DNA of 64,000 nt from Alkalimonas amylolytica (GTDB taxonomy: Bacteria > Pseudomonadota > Gammaproteobacteria > Enterobacterales > Alteromonadaceae). The stretch lies in NCBI RefSeq assembly GCF_900107845.1, contig NZ_FNRM01000002.1, forward strand, positions 124,001-188,000, read 5' to 3'. Under the pieces are notes generated by a model. It searched no databases. It worked only from the letters and a program-made list of their open reading frames with translations, and was not told the DNA's origin. How positions within the stretch are numbered: position 1 is the stretch's first letter; each line of letters opens with the position of its first letter. The position numbers and the translations under genes are program-made. This document shows, one piece after another, positions 1-9,500 of the stretch.

Positions 1-465
1 AGCAAGATCTAAATCCAGGCCCGTGGCCCAGGATAAATACAAAGCTCCACCTATCAGATGGGCGCCCAACCAACCGAGCGAAGCTATGAAAATCAGCAAG
101 GCAAACAGCAAGCGCATTTTAGGCTGAGCACCGACATAAAAGGACAGCTCTTCACTCATGGTCATAAAACCGTAGCGGCGCACCGGGGCAAATAGCCAGG
201 CAGCCAGCAAAATCCCGCAGGCTCCGCCGATGCCATACAGCATGCCAGCCCAGCTGTTGGTGTAGGCAAAACCAACAGCGCCCATGCTGGTGCCTGTGCC
301 TATCATGGTAGCCACTGTGGTACCCAGGCTAAGCCGGGTTGACACATTGCGACCCGCCAGTAAAAAATCCTCCCCGCTTTTCTGACGGCGGCTTAACCAG
401 AGACTCAGGCCAATCAAGGCAGTGATATAAAGGCTAAACAGCAAGTAGAAGGCGGTGATGTTCAT
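1..465 (-). CDS. Sodium:solute symporter (SSS family), N-terminal part
   Basis: The frame starts with ATG at 465 behind a GGAGAGAAG ribosome site and stays open for 155 codons to the window edge, so the C-terminal two thirds lie outside. The visible protein begins with a hydrophobic helix (MNITAFYLLFSLYITALIGL), then a basic loop with GEDFLLAGR, then TMIGTGTSMGAVGFAY, which is typical of the first helices of SSS/SLC5 cation-solute symporters (the AGR...GT..G region). At least four membrane segments are visible. It is downstream of and codirectional with the RidA and MurR/RpiR genes, so it probably imports the substrate of this amino-acid locus. Family assignment is firm; the substrate (perhaps a D-amino acid or N-acyl amino acid) is inferred only from context. 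Confidence 0.85.
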   Translation of the reverse strand, partial: MNITAFYLLFSLYITALIGLSLWLSRRQKSGEDFLLAGRNVSTRLSLGTTVATMIGTGTSMGAVGFAYTNSWAGMLYGIGGACGILLAAWLFAPVRRYGFMTMSEELSFYVGAQPKMRLLFALLIFIASLGWLGAHLIGGALYLSWATGLDLDLA

Positions 466-499
466 TTCTCTTCTCTCCAGCCGCACAATGACATCGCTG

Positions 500-901
500 T
501 CATTTGCCAGCCATATTTTCAGGGTTGAAGCAGGTCAAATCAACTTCTACTTTACAGTCAACCACTAAATCGGCAACCGCACAAATCCGGGCGGGCGGCG
601 CATCGGTAAAGTAATCGGCAAACACTTTGTTGAACGAGCTAAAGTAACGCGCATCGGTCAGAAACACCTTCACATGCACAATATGCTCTTTGCGAAAGCC
701 TGCCTGCTGCATGATAGCCAGACAGTTTTCAATCGCCAGCCTGGACTGCTCGACAATTCCCCCCTCCACCACTTCGCCATCACGCATTGGTGTTTGGCCA
801 GAGATATAGAGCCAGCCCCCCGCGGCCACCGCTTTGGCAAAAGGCAATGCCTGACCGCCGGTGCCGGTATTGCCTTCAGTGCCATATCGAATAATTGCCA
901 T
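500..901 (-). CDS. RidA family enamine/imine deaminase
   Basis: A 133-residue YjgF/YER057c/UK114-family protein, the usual length. It carries the family features AVAAGGWLYISGQTP near the N-terminus and PPARICAVADLVVDCKVEVD near the C-terminus; the Arg in PPARICAV is the residue that binds the carboxylate of 2-aminoacrylate-type intermediates in RidA proteins. RidA proteins hydrolyse reactive enamines/imines released by PLP-dependent dehydratases. That fits its place between the symporter and the regulator, and opposite a PLP enzyme of the D-serine dehydratase-like fold at 1929. It lies 12 bases downstream of the regulator gene and 34 bases upstream of the symporter, so the three are very likely one transcript. 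It could be one of the Rid2-7 paralogues rather than RidA itself. Confidence 0.92.
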   Translation of the reverse strand: MAIIRYGTEGNTGTGGQALPFAKAVAAGGWLYISGQTPMRDGEVVEGGIVEQSRLAIENCLAIMQQAGFRKEHIVHVKVFLTDARYFSSFNKVFADYFTDAPPARICAVADLVVDCKVEVDLTCFNPENMAGK

Positions 902-913
902 GGTGTTCTCCTG

Positions 914-1777
914 TTAGTCTCCGAGCGGTTGACGCTCATCCCCGCCGCGGTGGCTATCAAGTGATAGCTTCACCCGCCGTAACTTATCACGGGAGCGACG
1001 TTTATTTTGCTTTGCCAGTTCAGTTGCCAACACATCGATCACAGCCAACATGGCATAACGTGATGCGGACGGCTTGTAGATAAAATCCGTTTCCGGCGCC
1101 TGGATGGCCAGCAGCAAGTCTGCCTCGGCAGCCAACAGCGAACCTGGCTTGGTAATAGCAATCACTTTGGCATCGTACTGGCGCGCAATAGCAGCGGCAT
1201 CGATGATCTCCGGGGTATTGCCGGTCAGTGAAATCACCACTACCACATCGTTTGGTTCGACCGCAGCGGCCACCATCCGACAGAGCAAGCCATCCTGATA
1301 ACTACTGACGGGTACGCCAAAGCGGAACAACCGATTCTGCATTTCCAGTGAGCCGATGGATGAACCACCCCCCATCCCCAGGCATAACACCATTCTCGCT
1401 TGCAGCAACCATTGCACCGCCTGGTGTACGTCGGGTTCTTTAAGCAGTTTACGGCTTAGATCCAAGGTGTTCTTAATGGCCTCGTACACACCGTGGATCC
1501 CATCCAGATCCGGCGTTTCCTCAATAAAGCGCTGGCCTACTGCCAAGGATTGGGCTAACTTCACTTTCAACTGTCGCACATCTTTGCAGTCGACACTGCG
1601 GGCAAAACGGGTCACTGTGGCCTGGCTGACGCCGGCCTCACGCGCCAAGGCCGCAATATTCAGCTCGGTCGCTGCCCGTACATCGGCCAGAATCAATTGA
1701 GCTACTTTTTGTTCAGAGTCACTGAGTTCAACAAAGCGCTCTGAAATGCGTGATAAAATATCAATCTCAAATGTCAT
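914..1777 (-). CDS. MurR/RpiR family transcriptional regulator
   Basis: A 287-residue protein with an N-terminal RpiR-type helix-turn-helix (about residues 5-80; LNIAALAREAGVSQATVTRF is the recognition region) and a C-terminal SIS sugar-isomerase domain (about 125-260; GMGGGSSIGSLEMQNRLFRFG and VVVISLTGNTPEIIDAA). Proteins of this build are ligand-sensing repressors or activators. It is the first gene of the minus-strand set and is divergent from the PLP enzyme at 1929, with a near-perfect inverted repeat between them, so it probably controls both directions. SIS domains usually bind phosphosugars, but MurR/RpiR members next to RidA and amino-acid deaminase genes are common in gammaproteobacteria; the ligand here is unknown. 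Confidence 0.9.
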   Translation of the reverse strand: MTFEIDILSRISERFVELSDSEQKVAQLILADVRAATELNIAALAREAGVSQATVTRFARSVDCKDVRQLKVKLAQSLAVGQRFIEETPDLDGIHGVYEAIKNTLDLSRKLLKEPDVHQAVQWLLQARMVLCLGMGGGSSIGSLEMQNRLFRFGVPVSSYQDGLLCRMVAAAVEPNDVVVVISLTGNTPEIIDAAAIARQYDAKVIAITKPGSLLAAEADLLLAIQAPETDFIYKPSASRYAMLAVIDVLATELAKQNKRRSRDKLRRVKLSLDSHRGGDERQPLGD

Positions 1778-1803
1778 ACAGTAAAAAACTCAATCATAAT
1801 TAC

Positions 1804-1836
1804 AATTAAATCTACGTATTTCATAGATATTTAATT
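1804..1836. promoter_or_regulatory. Inverted repeat between divergent genes, candidate MurR/RpiR operator
   Basis: The AT-rich gap between the regulator start (1777) and the PLP enzyme (1929) has arms AATTAAATCTACG (1804-1816) and CATAGATATTTAATT (about 1822-1836). The right arm reverse-complemented reads AATTAAATATCTATG, the same word with a two-base insertion. It is the only strong dyad in the gap and sits where one bound protein could control both divergent promoters. Assignment to the neighbouring regulator is inference. Confidence 0.4.
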
Positions 1837-1928
1837 AGATACTTTGTACCATTGCACTGGAAAAGTAAACAGAGAAGTCACAGAAATTTGTCAGAATCTG
1901 GATGGGTTCGGCAAAATCCGGAGTTGTT

Positions 1929-3125
1929 ATGAAACACAAAGCAGATGTTACGGCCAGCATCGAAACACAGCCTTGCCTGCTGAATGAAACCGTGCCCTTG
2001 CCTGCGGCTGTGATTAAAGCATCGGCACTAGCGAACAATATCGGTTGGATGCAAGCCTTTGCCAATACCGCCGGTGTTGCCCTGGCGCCCCATGGCAAAA
2101 CCAGCATGACACCCGCTATTTTCAGGCGGCAATTAGCCGCAGGTGCCTGGGGGCTGACCGTTGCCACGCCCTATCAGGCACTGATTGCGGCACAGGCCGG
2201 TGCCAAACGCATTATTCTGGCTAATCAACTGGTTGGAAAAGCCAATATGGCGGTGGTAGCACAGCTGCTGCAGCAAGGCATTCAACTGTACGCCTGCGTT
2301 GATGACAGTCACAACGCCAAGCAGTTATCGGCCTATTTCGATAAGCTCAAGCTGCAGCTGCCTTGCCTGGTTGAGCTTGGCACCGCAGCAGGTCGCTGCG
2401 GTTTACGCGATTTGGATAGCAGCCTGCGACTGGCCGATGTTATTTCTCAGTTGAATGGACTTACGCTGGCTGGTGTTGAGTTTTACGAGGGCATTGCTAA
2501 AGATGAGCAAAGTGTCCGGCACTGGATCCAACAGGCAGCCAGGCTCTGCCAGCAGCTGCAGCAGCGCTATCTTACCGGGCAATCTGCCATTCTGAGCGGT
2601 GCTGGCTCTGTTTGGTACGATGTGGTGGCAGAAGAGCTGCGGGCCTTTAGCGCAGACAACCCCATTGAGGTAGTCCTTCGGCCAGGCTGTTACATTACAC
2701 ACGATCATCAACTCTATGCCTGTGCGCAGCAACACATTCAACAGCGCAGCCAACTGGCACAACAGGTACAGGGAGATTTACAGCCGGCTTTGGAAGTAGC
2801 TGCTTATGTGCAGTCCTTGCCAGAACCTGGCCTGGCAGTACTTGGATTGGGCAAGCGCGACATAGCCTTTGATGCTGGCATGCCCAAGGTACTGAAGCTC
2901 TATCGTGCTGGCAAAGCTTTACCACTGGATTTCACTGGCTGTGAAAGCAGAAAAATCATGGATCAGCATACCTTTTGGCATTATCCGCCGCAGCTTGAAT
3001 TGCAGATCGGCGACATTGCGATCCTGGGTAGCTCTCATCCTTGTCTGACCTTTGATAAGTGGCGCAGTATCTGGCTGGTGGATGATGATTATCAGCTGCT
3101 GGAAGCGATGGAAACCTGTTTTTAG
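1929..3125 (+). CDS. PLP-dependent D-amino-acid deaminase/aldolase (D-threonine aldolase / DSD1 family)
   Basis: The 398-residue reading starts at the ATG at 1929, which has GGAG seven bases upstream; the in-frame ATG at 1902 lacks a ribosome site. The protein has the fold-type III (alanine-racemase-like) N-terminal barrel with the PLP lysine in APHGKTSMTP, and a C-terminal D-serine-dehydratase-like domain ending with SSHPCLTFDKWRSIWLVDD. In this family the His and Cys of the SHPC motif bind the metal. It would convert a D-hydroxy amino acid (D-serine, D-threonine or relatives) to a keto acid plus ammonia, or to glycine plus aldehyde. RidA and a transporter on the opposite strand support a D-amino-acid catabolic locus. 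Dehydratase versus aldolase activity cannot be settled from sequence alone. Confidence 0.85.
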   Translation: MKHKADVTASIETQPCLLNETVPLPAAVIKASALANNIGWMQAFANTAGVALAPHGKTSMTPAIFRRQLAAGAWGLTVATPYQALIAAQAGAKRIILANQLVGKANMAVVAQLLQQGIQLYACVDDSHNAKQLSAYFDKLKLQLPCLVELGTAAGRCGLRDLDSSLRLADVISQLNGLTLAGVEFYEGIAKDEQSVRHWIQQAARLCQQLQQRYLTGQSAILSGAGSVWYDVVAEELRAFSADNPIEVVLRPGCYITHDHQLYACAQQHIQQRSQLAQQVQGDLQPALEVAAYVQSLPEPGLAVLGLGKRDIAFDAGMPKVLKLYRAGKALPLDFTGCESRKIMDQHTFWHYPPQLELQIGDIAILGSSHPCLTFDKWRSIWLVDDDYQLLEAMETCF

Positions 3126-3150
3126 TGAATGTCGGCCCAGCAAACTCCAA

Positions 3151-4656
3151 CTAGAGTACAGGTGCCATCAGATAAGCAGCTCGTGACAGGGCTCTGAAGA
3201 ACAAGGATTTATTTTCAATTTCTTCGACCGTCATAATGCGCGAGCGATCAAAGTCGCGCCGGAAAATCTGCTCCAACCGCTGATTGGGTTCTTCGCCACC
3301 TATCAGTGCGGTGATTTCAAAGTTCAGCCGGAAGGAGCGATTGTCCAGATTGACGGTACCAACACTGCTTACCTGATGATCAACCAGAAAGCTTTTGGAG
3401 TGCAGCACCCCATCCTGGTAGCGGTGAATTTCGATGCCAAGTTCAATCAGCGGGGCGACAAAAGCATAAGCTGCCAGGTAGACCAGGTAATTGTCGGTCC
3501 GTTCCGGGATCAGAATACGCACATCCACCCCACGCAGTGCTGCCAGTTTCAGGGCGGATAGCACCCCTTCATCGGGTACAAAGTAGGGACTGGAAATCCA
3601 AAACCGCTCCACAGCACTGTGGATCATATGCTGCATCATCAAACTAGCGGTTTCGTGCCGATCGGCCGGGCCCGAAGGCAGGATCAAAATGGGCAAGTCG
3701 CCCCGTTCTGCTACGGCTGGCTCCCAGTTTAGCTCTGGGATCATGTCGCTGGACCAATACCAATCTTCGACAAAGGACAGCTGCACACTCATCACGGCTG
3801 GGCCGGTAATTTTCAGGTGGGTGTCACGCCAATTGCCATAACGCGGGCTTTTGCCCAGGTACTCATCACCAATATTGGCCCCCCCCAGCCAGGCATGCTT
3901 GCCATCGGTAATGACCAGTTTACGATGATTGCGAAAATTAAGCTGAAAGCGATTGCCCGGCCCCTTGGTGGAGTGAAACGGACGTACCTGCACTCCAGCT
4001 CGCTCCAACTCACGCAGATAAGGCCGCCCCAAGCGGTAACTGCCAATCTCATCGTACAACAGATAAACCGGCACCCCTTGCTGTGCTTTTTCAATCAAGG
4101 CATGCTGAAACCGCCGACCGATGTCGTCGTTGCGAATAATGTAATACTGTGCCAGTACATAGTCTTCGGCCTCACGAATACCGGCAAAAATACTGTCAAA
4201 CTTTTGTTGGCCATCGACCAGGTATTCAATGGCATTGCCGGTTACAAACGGCATTTTTGCGAGGTATTCAACCGCCTGCATATTGCCACGAATACGGCTG
4301 TTCTGCAGTTGAAAGCGGTCGACGCTCGACATTTTCAGTTGATGTTTTAGCCAAAGATCCGAGTCGGTCTCACGGCGGGAGATCACATAACCCTGAAATT
4401 TAGGCCGACCAAAAATCCAGTACACGGGCACTGTGACGTAAGGAAAGGTATTGAGCGAAATAATCCAGGCGATGCTGCCTTGCGAAGTACGGGATGACAT
4501 CAATGCATCCAGCGAGGATAAGGCTCCCATCAGGTGAAACATCAAGAGAATAGCGACCGCAGCTCGTCGTCGTTTGCTCAGCGCTGGCACACCCGGAATG
4601 GCAGGTAAAGGCTTTCCCGCCACCTGGCGGATCAAGGCTGAGATTTTTTTAAACAT
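3151..4656 (-). CDS. cls: Cardiolipin synthase (phospholipase D superfamily)
   Basis: A 501-residue membrane enzyme with two N-terminal hydrophobic segments (about 29-50 and 62-83), followed by two phospholipase-D domains. Both HKD motifs are intact: HRKLVITDGKHAWLGG near residue 243 and HSKSFLVDHQVSSVGTVN near 423. Such enzymes join two phosphatidylglycerols, or phosphatidylglycerol with another phospholipid, to make cardiolipin at the inner membrane. Length and two-helix N-terminus resemble ClsA more than ClsB or ClsC. It faces the PLP enzyme gene with 25 bases between stops, and appears to be a single-gene unit. Confidence 0.93.
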   Translation of the reverse strand: MFKKISALIRQVAGKPLPAIPGVPALSKRRRAAVAILLMFHLMGALSSLDALMSSRTSQGSIAWIISLNTFPYVTVPVYWIFGRPKFQGYVISRRETDSDLWLKHQLKMSSVDRFQLQNSRIRGNMQAVEYLAKMPFVTGNAIEYLVDGQQKFDSIFAGIREAEDYVLAQYYIIRNDDIGRRFQHALIEKAQQGVPVYLLYDEIGSYRLGRPYLRELERAGVQVRPFHSTKGPGNRFQLNFRNHRKLVITDGKHAWLGGANIGDEYLGKSPRYGNWRDTHLKITGPAVMSVQLSFVEDWYWSSDMIPELNWEPAVAERGDLPILILPSGPADRHETASLMMQHMIHSAVERFWISSPYFVPDEGVLSALKLAALRGVDVRILIPERTDNYLVYLAAYAFVAPLIELGIEIHRYQDGVLHSKSFLVDHQVSSVGTVNLDNRSFRLNFEITALIGGEEPNQRLEQIFRRDFDRSRIMTVEEIENKSLFFRALSRAAYLMAPVL

Positions 4657-4743
4657 AACTGCGGATGAAGTGTCCTGCTGGGTTCAAGCGAAGCGATACT
4701 ATAGCAGCAAGCTAAGCTCTGCAGCAAGGCAAGCGGCTGGTAT

Positions 4744-5262
4744 CTAGGCAGATTTACGCAGCAGAGGTTGGATCGATGGTCGTAAACGTGAATTGAGCAA
4801 ACGTAATACGGTACCAGCAGCAAGTTGCTTACCCGTTAAACTGGTAACGTCCGACAGCAACATACACTCAGCACAGTCGGTATCAGTTTGTAAAATCAAT
4901 ACTTTAATCAATTGCTGGCCAACCAACTCGGCAGTTTGTAAAGCATGCAGCGGTTTGCTGTTGGCTATATCGGCAAAATACCAGCTCTTATGACCTTGAG
5001 GGCGCATAAAGTTTAGCGCAGCCACAGCGGTAAGGGCAAAGTACAGCTGCTGCTCATGATGTAGGCACGTATCAGCCAAGCTTTCCAAAGCCAACCAGTA
5101 GTGTTCTGCGTCTTGCATGGTAAAAGCTTGAGCCGCCTTGGGTAGATGAAGCTGATGCGCAGCAAAAGGGACCGGGAATGCCAGCTCTGCATTGATGTCC
5201 AGCACCAGTTGATTGCGCTCTGCGCAGTGGTACCAGCTCCAGCGTTCAGTTGGTGACAACAT
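4744..5262 (-). CDS. zapC: Cell division protein ZapC
   Basis: A 172-residue protein that matches the remembered E. coli ZapC pattern: WSWYHCAERNQLVLDI at the N-terminus (E. coli WRWYYDEEHDRMMLDL), FMRPQGHKSWYFAD in the middle, and LLNSRLRPSI near the end. ZapC bundles FtsZ filaments at the division ring in gammaproteobacteria. The gene is directly downstream of pyrD on the same strand, as in Enterobacteria, which strengthens the call. A terminator-like hairpin separates pyrD from it, and a 30-base-spaced dyad (TTGATCAT/ATGATCAA, 5289-5326) lies just upstream of its start, so it may have its own promoter. Confidence 0.85.
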   Translation of the reverse strand: MLSPTERWSWYHCAERNQLVLDINAELAFPVPFAAHQLHLPKAAQAFTMQDAEHYWLALESLADTCLHHEQQLYFALTAVAALNFMRPQGHKSWYFADIANSKPLHALQTAELVGQQLIKVLILQTDTDCAECMLLSDVTSLTGKQLAAGTVLRLLNSRLRPSIQPLLRKSA

Positions 5263-5345
5263 GGTGCATCCCTAAGCTGTTAGAATTATTGATCATTTGG
5301 TGCAAGTATAACAACTTATGATCAAAGTGAAATTCGAATTTCTTC

Positions 5346-5374
5346 TAACAAAAAAGGATCCGATCAGGATCCTT
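5346..5374 (-). terminator. Rho-independent terminator after pyrD
   Basis: Eight-base-pair stem AAGGATCC (5354-5361) / GGATCCTT (5367-5374) with a 5-base loop; read on the minus strand it is followed by TTTTTGTT. It sits 18 bases past the pyrD stop codon. Confidence 0.75.
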
Positions 5375-5392
5375 ATAAGGCAGCAGGATCCA

Positions 5393-6403
5393 TCACAAAC
5401 TGTCGATGATCTCGGCAATTAAGCGCGGTCCACGATAGATAAAGCCCGTATAACACTGCAGCAAATCAGCGCCAGCGGCCAGTTTGGCCTGAGCGGATGC
5501 GTCGTCTACAATGCCTCCTACTCCAATCAACGGGAAATCTTTGCCAACCGCATGCCGTAACTGCTGCAGCACCTGGGTGCTTTTTTGCTGTACCGGCAAA
5601 CCACTCAAGCCCCCCGCTTCATCGGCATGCTTTAACCCCTGCACCATAGTGCGATCCAGGGTGGTATTGGTGGCAATTGCTCCATCCATCTTATTGCGCA
5701 ACAAAGCCAGTGCAACTTGCTGTACTTCAGCTTCATCCATATCTGGCGCAATTTTGACAAAGATAGGCACGTACTTATCAAACTGAGCCTGCAGATCCAA
5801 TTGCTCATTACGCACCGTCTGCAGCAAATCATCCAGCGCTTCACCATACTGCAGCTCACGCAGTCCCGGCGTATTGGGCGAAGAGATATTGACGGTAATG
5901 TAACTGGCATGGGCATAGACTTTGCGCATGCAGTGCACGTAGTCATCCTTGCCCTGCTCATTTGGAGTGTCTTTATTCTTGCCAATATTGATGCCGAGCA
6001 CCCCCTGGTACTGTGCTTTTTTCACATTCTCGACCAGGTAATCCACACCTTTGTTGTTAAATCCCATGCGATTGATAATCGCCTGGGCCTGCGGTAACCG
6101 AAAGATGCGTGGTTTATCATTGCCGGCCTGAGGACGCGGTGTCACAGTACCCACTTCAATAAAGCCAAATCCCATCTGACCAAAAGCATCGATGCAATCG
6201 GCGTTTTTATCCAGCCCAGCGGCCAGACCTATCGGATTATCAAACGCAATGCCAGCAACAGTGACGGGTTTGGCTGGCAATTGCTGGCGCCAGGCTATTG
6301 CCAATGGTGTGTGTGCCAGCCGCTTCAGGCTGCCAAGGGCAAAGTTATGTGACCACTCGGCATCGCAGGCAAACATCAAGCTTCTGGCAAAGGGATAGAA
6401 CAT
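5393..6403 (-). CDS. pyrD: Dihydroorotate dehydrogenase (quinone), class 2
   Basis: A 336-residue flavoenzyme, the same length as E. coli PyrD when started at the ATG at 6403 ([11 protein letters not shown]). That ATG has GGAG seven bases upstream, whereas the ATG at 6418 has none. It oxidises dihydroorotate to orotate with ubiquinone in pyrimidine synthesis, at the membrane face. Class 2 features: the N-terminal helical extension, [47 protein letters not shown] with the catalytic Ser of class 2 enzymes, and IGVGGI..A..K...GA near the end. It is upstream of zapC with a terminator between them. Confidence 0.97.
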   Translation of the reverse strand: MFYPFARSLMFACDAEWSHNFALGSLKRLAHTPLAIAWRQQLPAKPVTVAGIAFDNPIGLAAGLDKNADCIDAFGQMGFGFIEVGTVTPRPQAGNDKPRIFRLPQAQAIINRMGFNNKGVDYLVENVKKAQYQGVLGINIGKNKDTPNEQGKDDYVHCMRKVYAHASYITVNISSPNTPGLRELQYGEALDDLLQTVRNEQLDLQAQFDKYVPIFVKIAPDMDEAEVQQVALALLRNKMDGAIATNTTLDRTMVQGLKHADEAGGLSGLPVQQKSTQVLQQLRHAVGKDFPLIGVGGIVDDASAQAKLAAGADLLQCYTGFIYRGPRLIAEIIDSL

Positions 6404-6435
6404 GACAAGGCTCCGCATAGTTTGTCAGCAAAAGA

Positions 6436-6477
6436 AACCCCGGTTGCCTTGGTAGTGGTACCAGCAGGACCGGGGTT
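6436..6477 (-). terminator. Rho-independent terminator after gdhB
   Basis: Long stem AACCCCGGT (6436-6444) / ACCGGGGTT (6469-6477) with an inner stem TGGTA/TACCA inside the loop. On the minus strand the stem is followed by TTTCTTTTGC. It lies about 40 bases past the glutamate dehydrogenase stop. Confidence 0.75.
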
Positions 6478-6514
6478 ATCTGGATTAACCTATTGGGTAT
6501 TTTACCCTGTTGGT

Positions 6515-9500
6515 TTAGGATTTAACAGGCTCACAGTGATGGCTGAGCAACATCAACTCACGCAAAGCAACAGAGAATTTAGCAAACTCATGGCTCTTGG
6601 TAGTTTTAAACTCGGCCAGCATCATGCGCCAGCGCTCCAGCAACGCATCGTGCTCGTTAAGCCAGCTTTCAATCACAGACTCAGCATCGCAGGCTCCGCC
6701 ACAACTACGAACCACCACAGCTGCCAGCGAGCGTTGTTGCCAATCCAACTCTTCGCGGTAACTTGCGCGCGCCAGTGCTTGCCAATGGTTGGCCACCGGT
6801 TGCTGGGTAATTTGCTCCAGGAACCAGTGCAGATCCAGACGATCCCCCAGCTTGAAGTAGATTTCAGCCGTCAGAGGTACTGATGTTTGTTCCGCATCAG
6901 CCACCTGGGCAATATCCATCACCGAGAATACGGTGCTCAAGTAAGCCAGGTAGCGAGCAGTTTCTGTCGGGATCCCTTTATCCTGATAGGTTTTAAACTG
7001 CATATCCAGCTCAGCCATTTCTTTTTCTGCCATAAAGCGTGGCAGATTGTCCGACACCTCTTTAAAGGCCGGTTTAAAGAACGCCAGGGTCTGCTGAATA
7101 TCCAGTGCCTTGTTACGGTGACGCAAGAACCACCGGGTTGCCCGCCGCATGGTGCGGCGTAGCTGATGCAATAGCTTAGTCTGCAAACTGGCCGGAATTT
7201 TATTATCCAGGGCCCGAAGTGCATCCCAGTGCGTGGACACATCCAGCAAGTCGCGCGCCATGGCATAACAGAGCAACAACTCAGCGACGCTACTACCGGT
7301 TTCCTCACTCATACGCTGGGCAAAGTTCGGTCCCATCTCATTGACCAGCTGATTAGCCAGCTTGGTGGCAATGATCTCGCCTTTCAGCGGGTGCTGCTCC
7401 ATCTCGACGCTGTACTTTTTCTGCAGGACCAGTGGGAAAGCCGCAAACAACTCTTGCTTAAAGTAAGGGTTTTCATAAATTTCCGGCAGTACTAATTGCT
7501 CTTTCAGGACCATCTTGCCGTAGGCAGTCAGGATCGCAAGTTCTGGCCTGGTTAATCCCATGCCACGCGCCATGCGATCGGATAGCTCGTCATCGGATGG
7601 CAGGAACTCCAGCTCGCGGTTCAACTTGCCTTCTTTTTCCAGGGTATGGATAAAGCGGGTGTATTCTTTTAACTGATCGGCACCTAACAGACCTGAAATC
7701 GAGATGCTTTCGGTTTGCTGGTAACAGTCTTCAATCACCAGACGCGCGACATCATCGGTCATATCGACCAGCAGCTTGTTGCGTTGTTTCAGGGTTAAGT
7801 CACCCGCAGCCACCAGAGCGTTCAACAGGATCTTGATGTTGACCTCGTTATCCGAGCAGTCCACACCACCGACGTTATCGATAAAGTCGGTATTGATGCG
7901 ACCACCGTGGGCAGCAAACTCAATGCGGCCACGTTGGGTTGCTCCCAGGTTTCCGCCTTCACCAAAGATCTTGGCTTTAAACTCACTGCCATTTAAGCGC
8001 AGTGCTTCGGTACCGCGATCACCCACTTCGGCATGGCTTTCATCGCTGGCTTTCATGTAAGTGCCAATACCACCGTTCCAAATCAGATCGACCGGCATCG
8101 CCAGACAAGCCCGGATCAGTTCCGTTGGCGTCATAGTGGCTTTACTGGTGCCCAGCATTTTTTTCATCTGCGGCGTGAGCTTGATCGATTTGGCGCTGCG
8201 TAGGAAGACACCACCACCTTCAGAGATCAAAGATTTATCGTAATCATCCCAGGTAGAAGAAGGCAGTTTAAACATACGGTCACGCTCTTTATAGGAGCTG
8301 GCCGCATCCGGTGTCGGATCAATAAAGATATGCATGTGGTTGAAAGCTGCCTGCAAGCGAATGTGCTTCGACAGCAGCATGCCATTACCAAACACATCAC
8401 CCGCCATATCACCGATGGCCACACAGGTAAAATCAGTGGTTTGACAATCGATGCCAATTTCGCGGAAATGGCGTTTTACCGACTCCCAGGCACCGCGCGC
8501 TGTGATGCCCATGCCTTTGTGATCGTACCCATTGGAACCGCCGGAAGCGAACGCATCGCCCATCCAGAAGCCATACTCTTCCGAGATACCGTTGGAAATA
8601 TCCGAGAAAGTCGCAGTGCCTTTGTCGGCTGCGACCACCAGATAGGGATCGTCTTCGTCCAACCGCACCACATCCTTCGGTGGTACGATGTCACCTTTGA
8701 CGATGTTGTCGGTCACGTCCAACAAACCACGGATAAAGGTACGGTAGCAGGCCTTGCCTTCATTGATGAAAGCTTCACGGCCACCCGTTTCAGGCAGCTG
8801 CTTACAAACAAAGCCACCTTTGGCACCCACCGGCACAATCACGGTGTTTTTCACCTGCTGCGCTTTCACCAGGCCCAATACTTCGGTACGGAAATCTTCA
8901 CGACGATCAGACCAGCGTAAACCGCCACGGGCAACCTTACCAAACCGCAGATGCACACCTTCTACCCGCGGGGAGTAAACAAAAATCTCGAATGCCGGCA
9001 CCGGTAATGGAATTTCCGGGATCAGATCCGGTTTAATCTTCATCGAAATGTACGGTTTCTCGTTACCAAGCGCATCTGGCTGGAAATAGTTGGTACGAAG
9101 CACCGCATGCACAATATCAACGAAACGGCGAATGATGCGATCGTCATCCAGGTTCGCTACATGCTCCAGCTGATCGATAATTTGCTGTTCCAGCTTCTCA
9201 ATCGCTTTGGCTGTTACCTTGGTTGCCGGCGAGAACTTGCTGTTAAAGAGTTCCACAATCAATCTTGCCAACTGAGGATAACGGCTAAAGGTGCTCTCAA
9301 TGTAACTCTGACTAAAAGTACCGCCGATTTGGCGTTTGTACTTGGCAATTGCCCGCAGCAAAGCCGCTTCACGACCAGATAAGCCGGCAGCCAGGATCAG
9401 GCGGTTAAAGCCATCGTCCTCCAGAGCACCAGCCCATACTTTGGCAAAGGAGCTTTGGAAATCTTGCTGGGCCTGCTCAAACTCATTCAGCAGTTCACAG

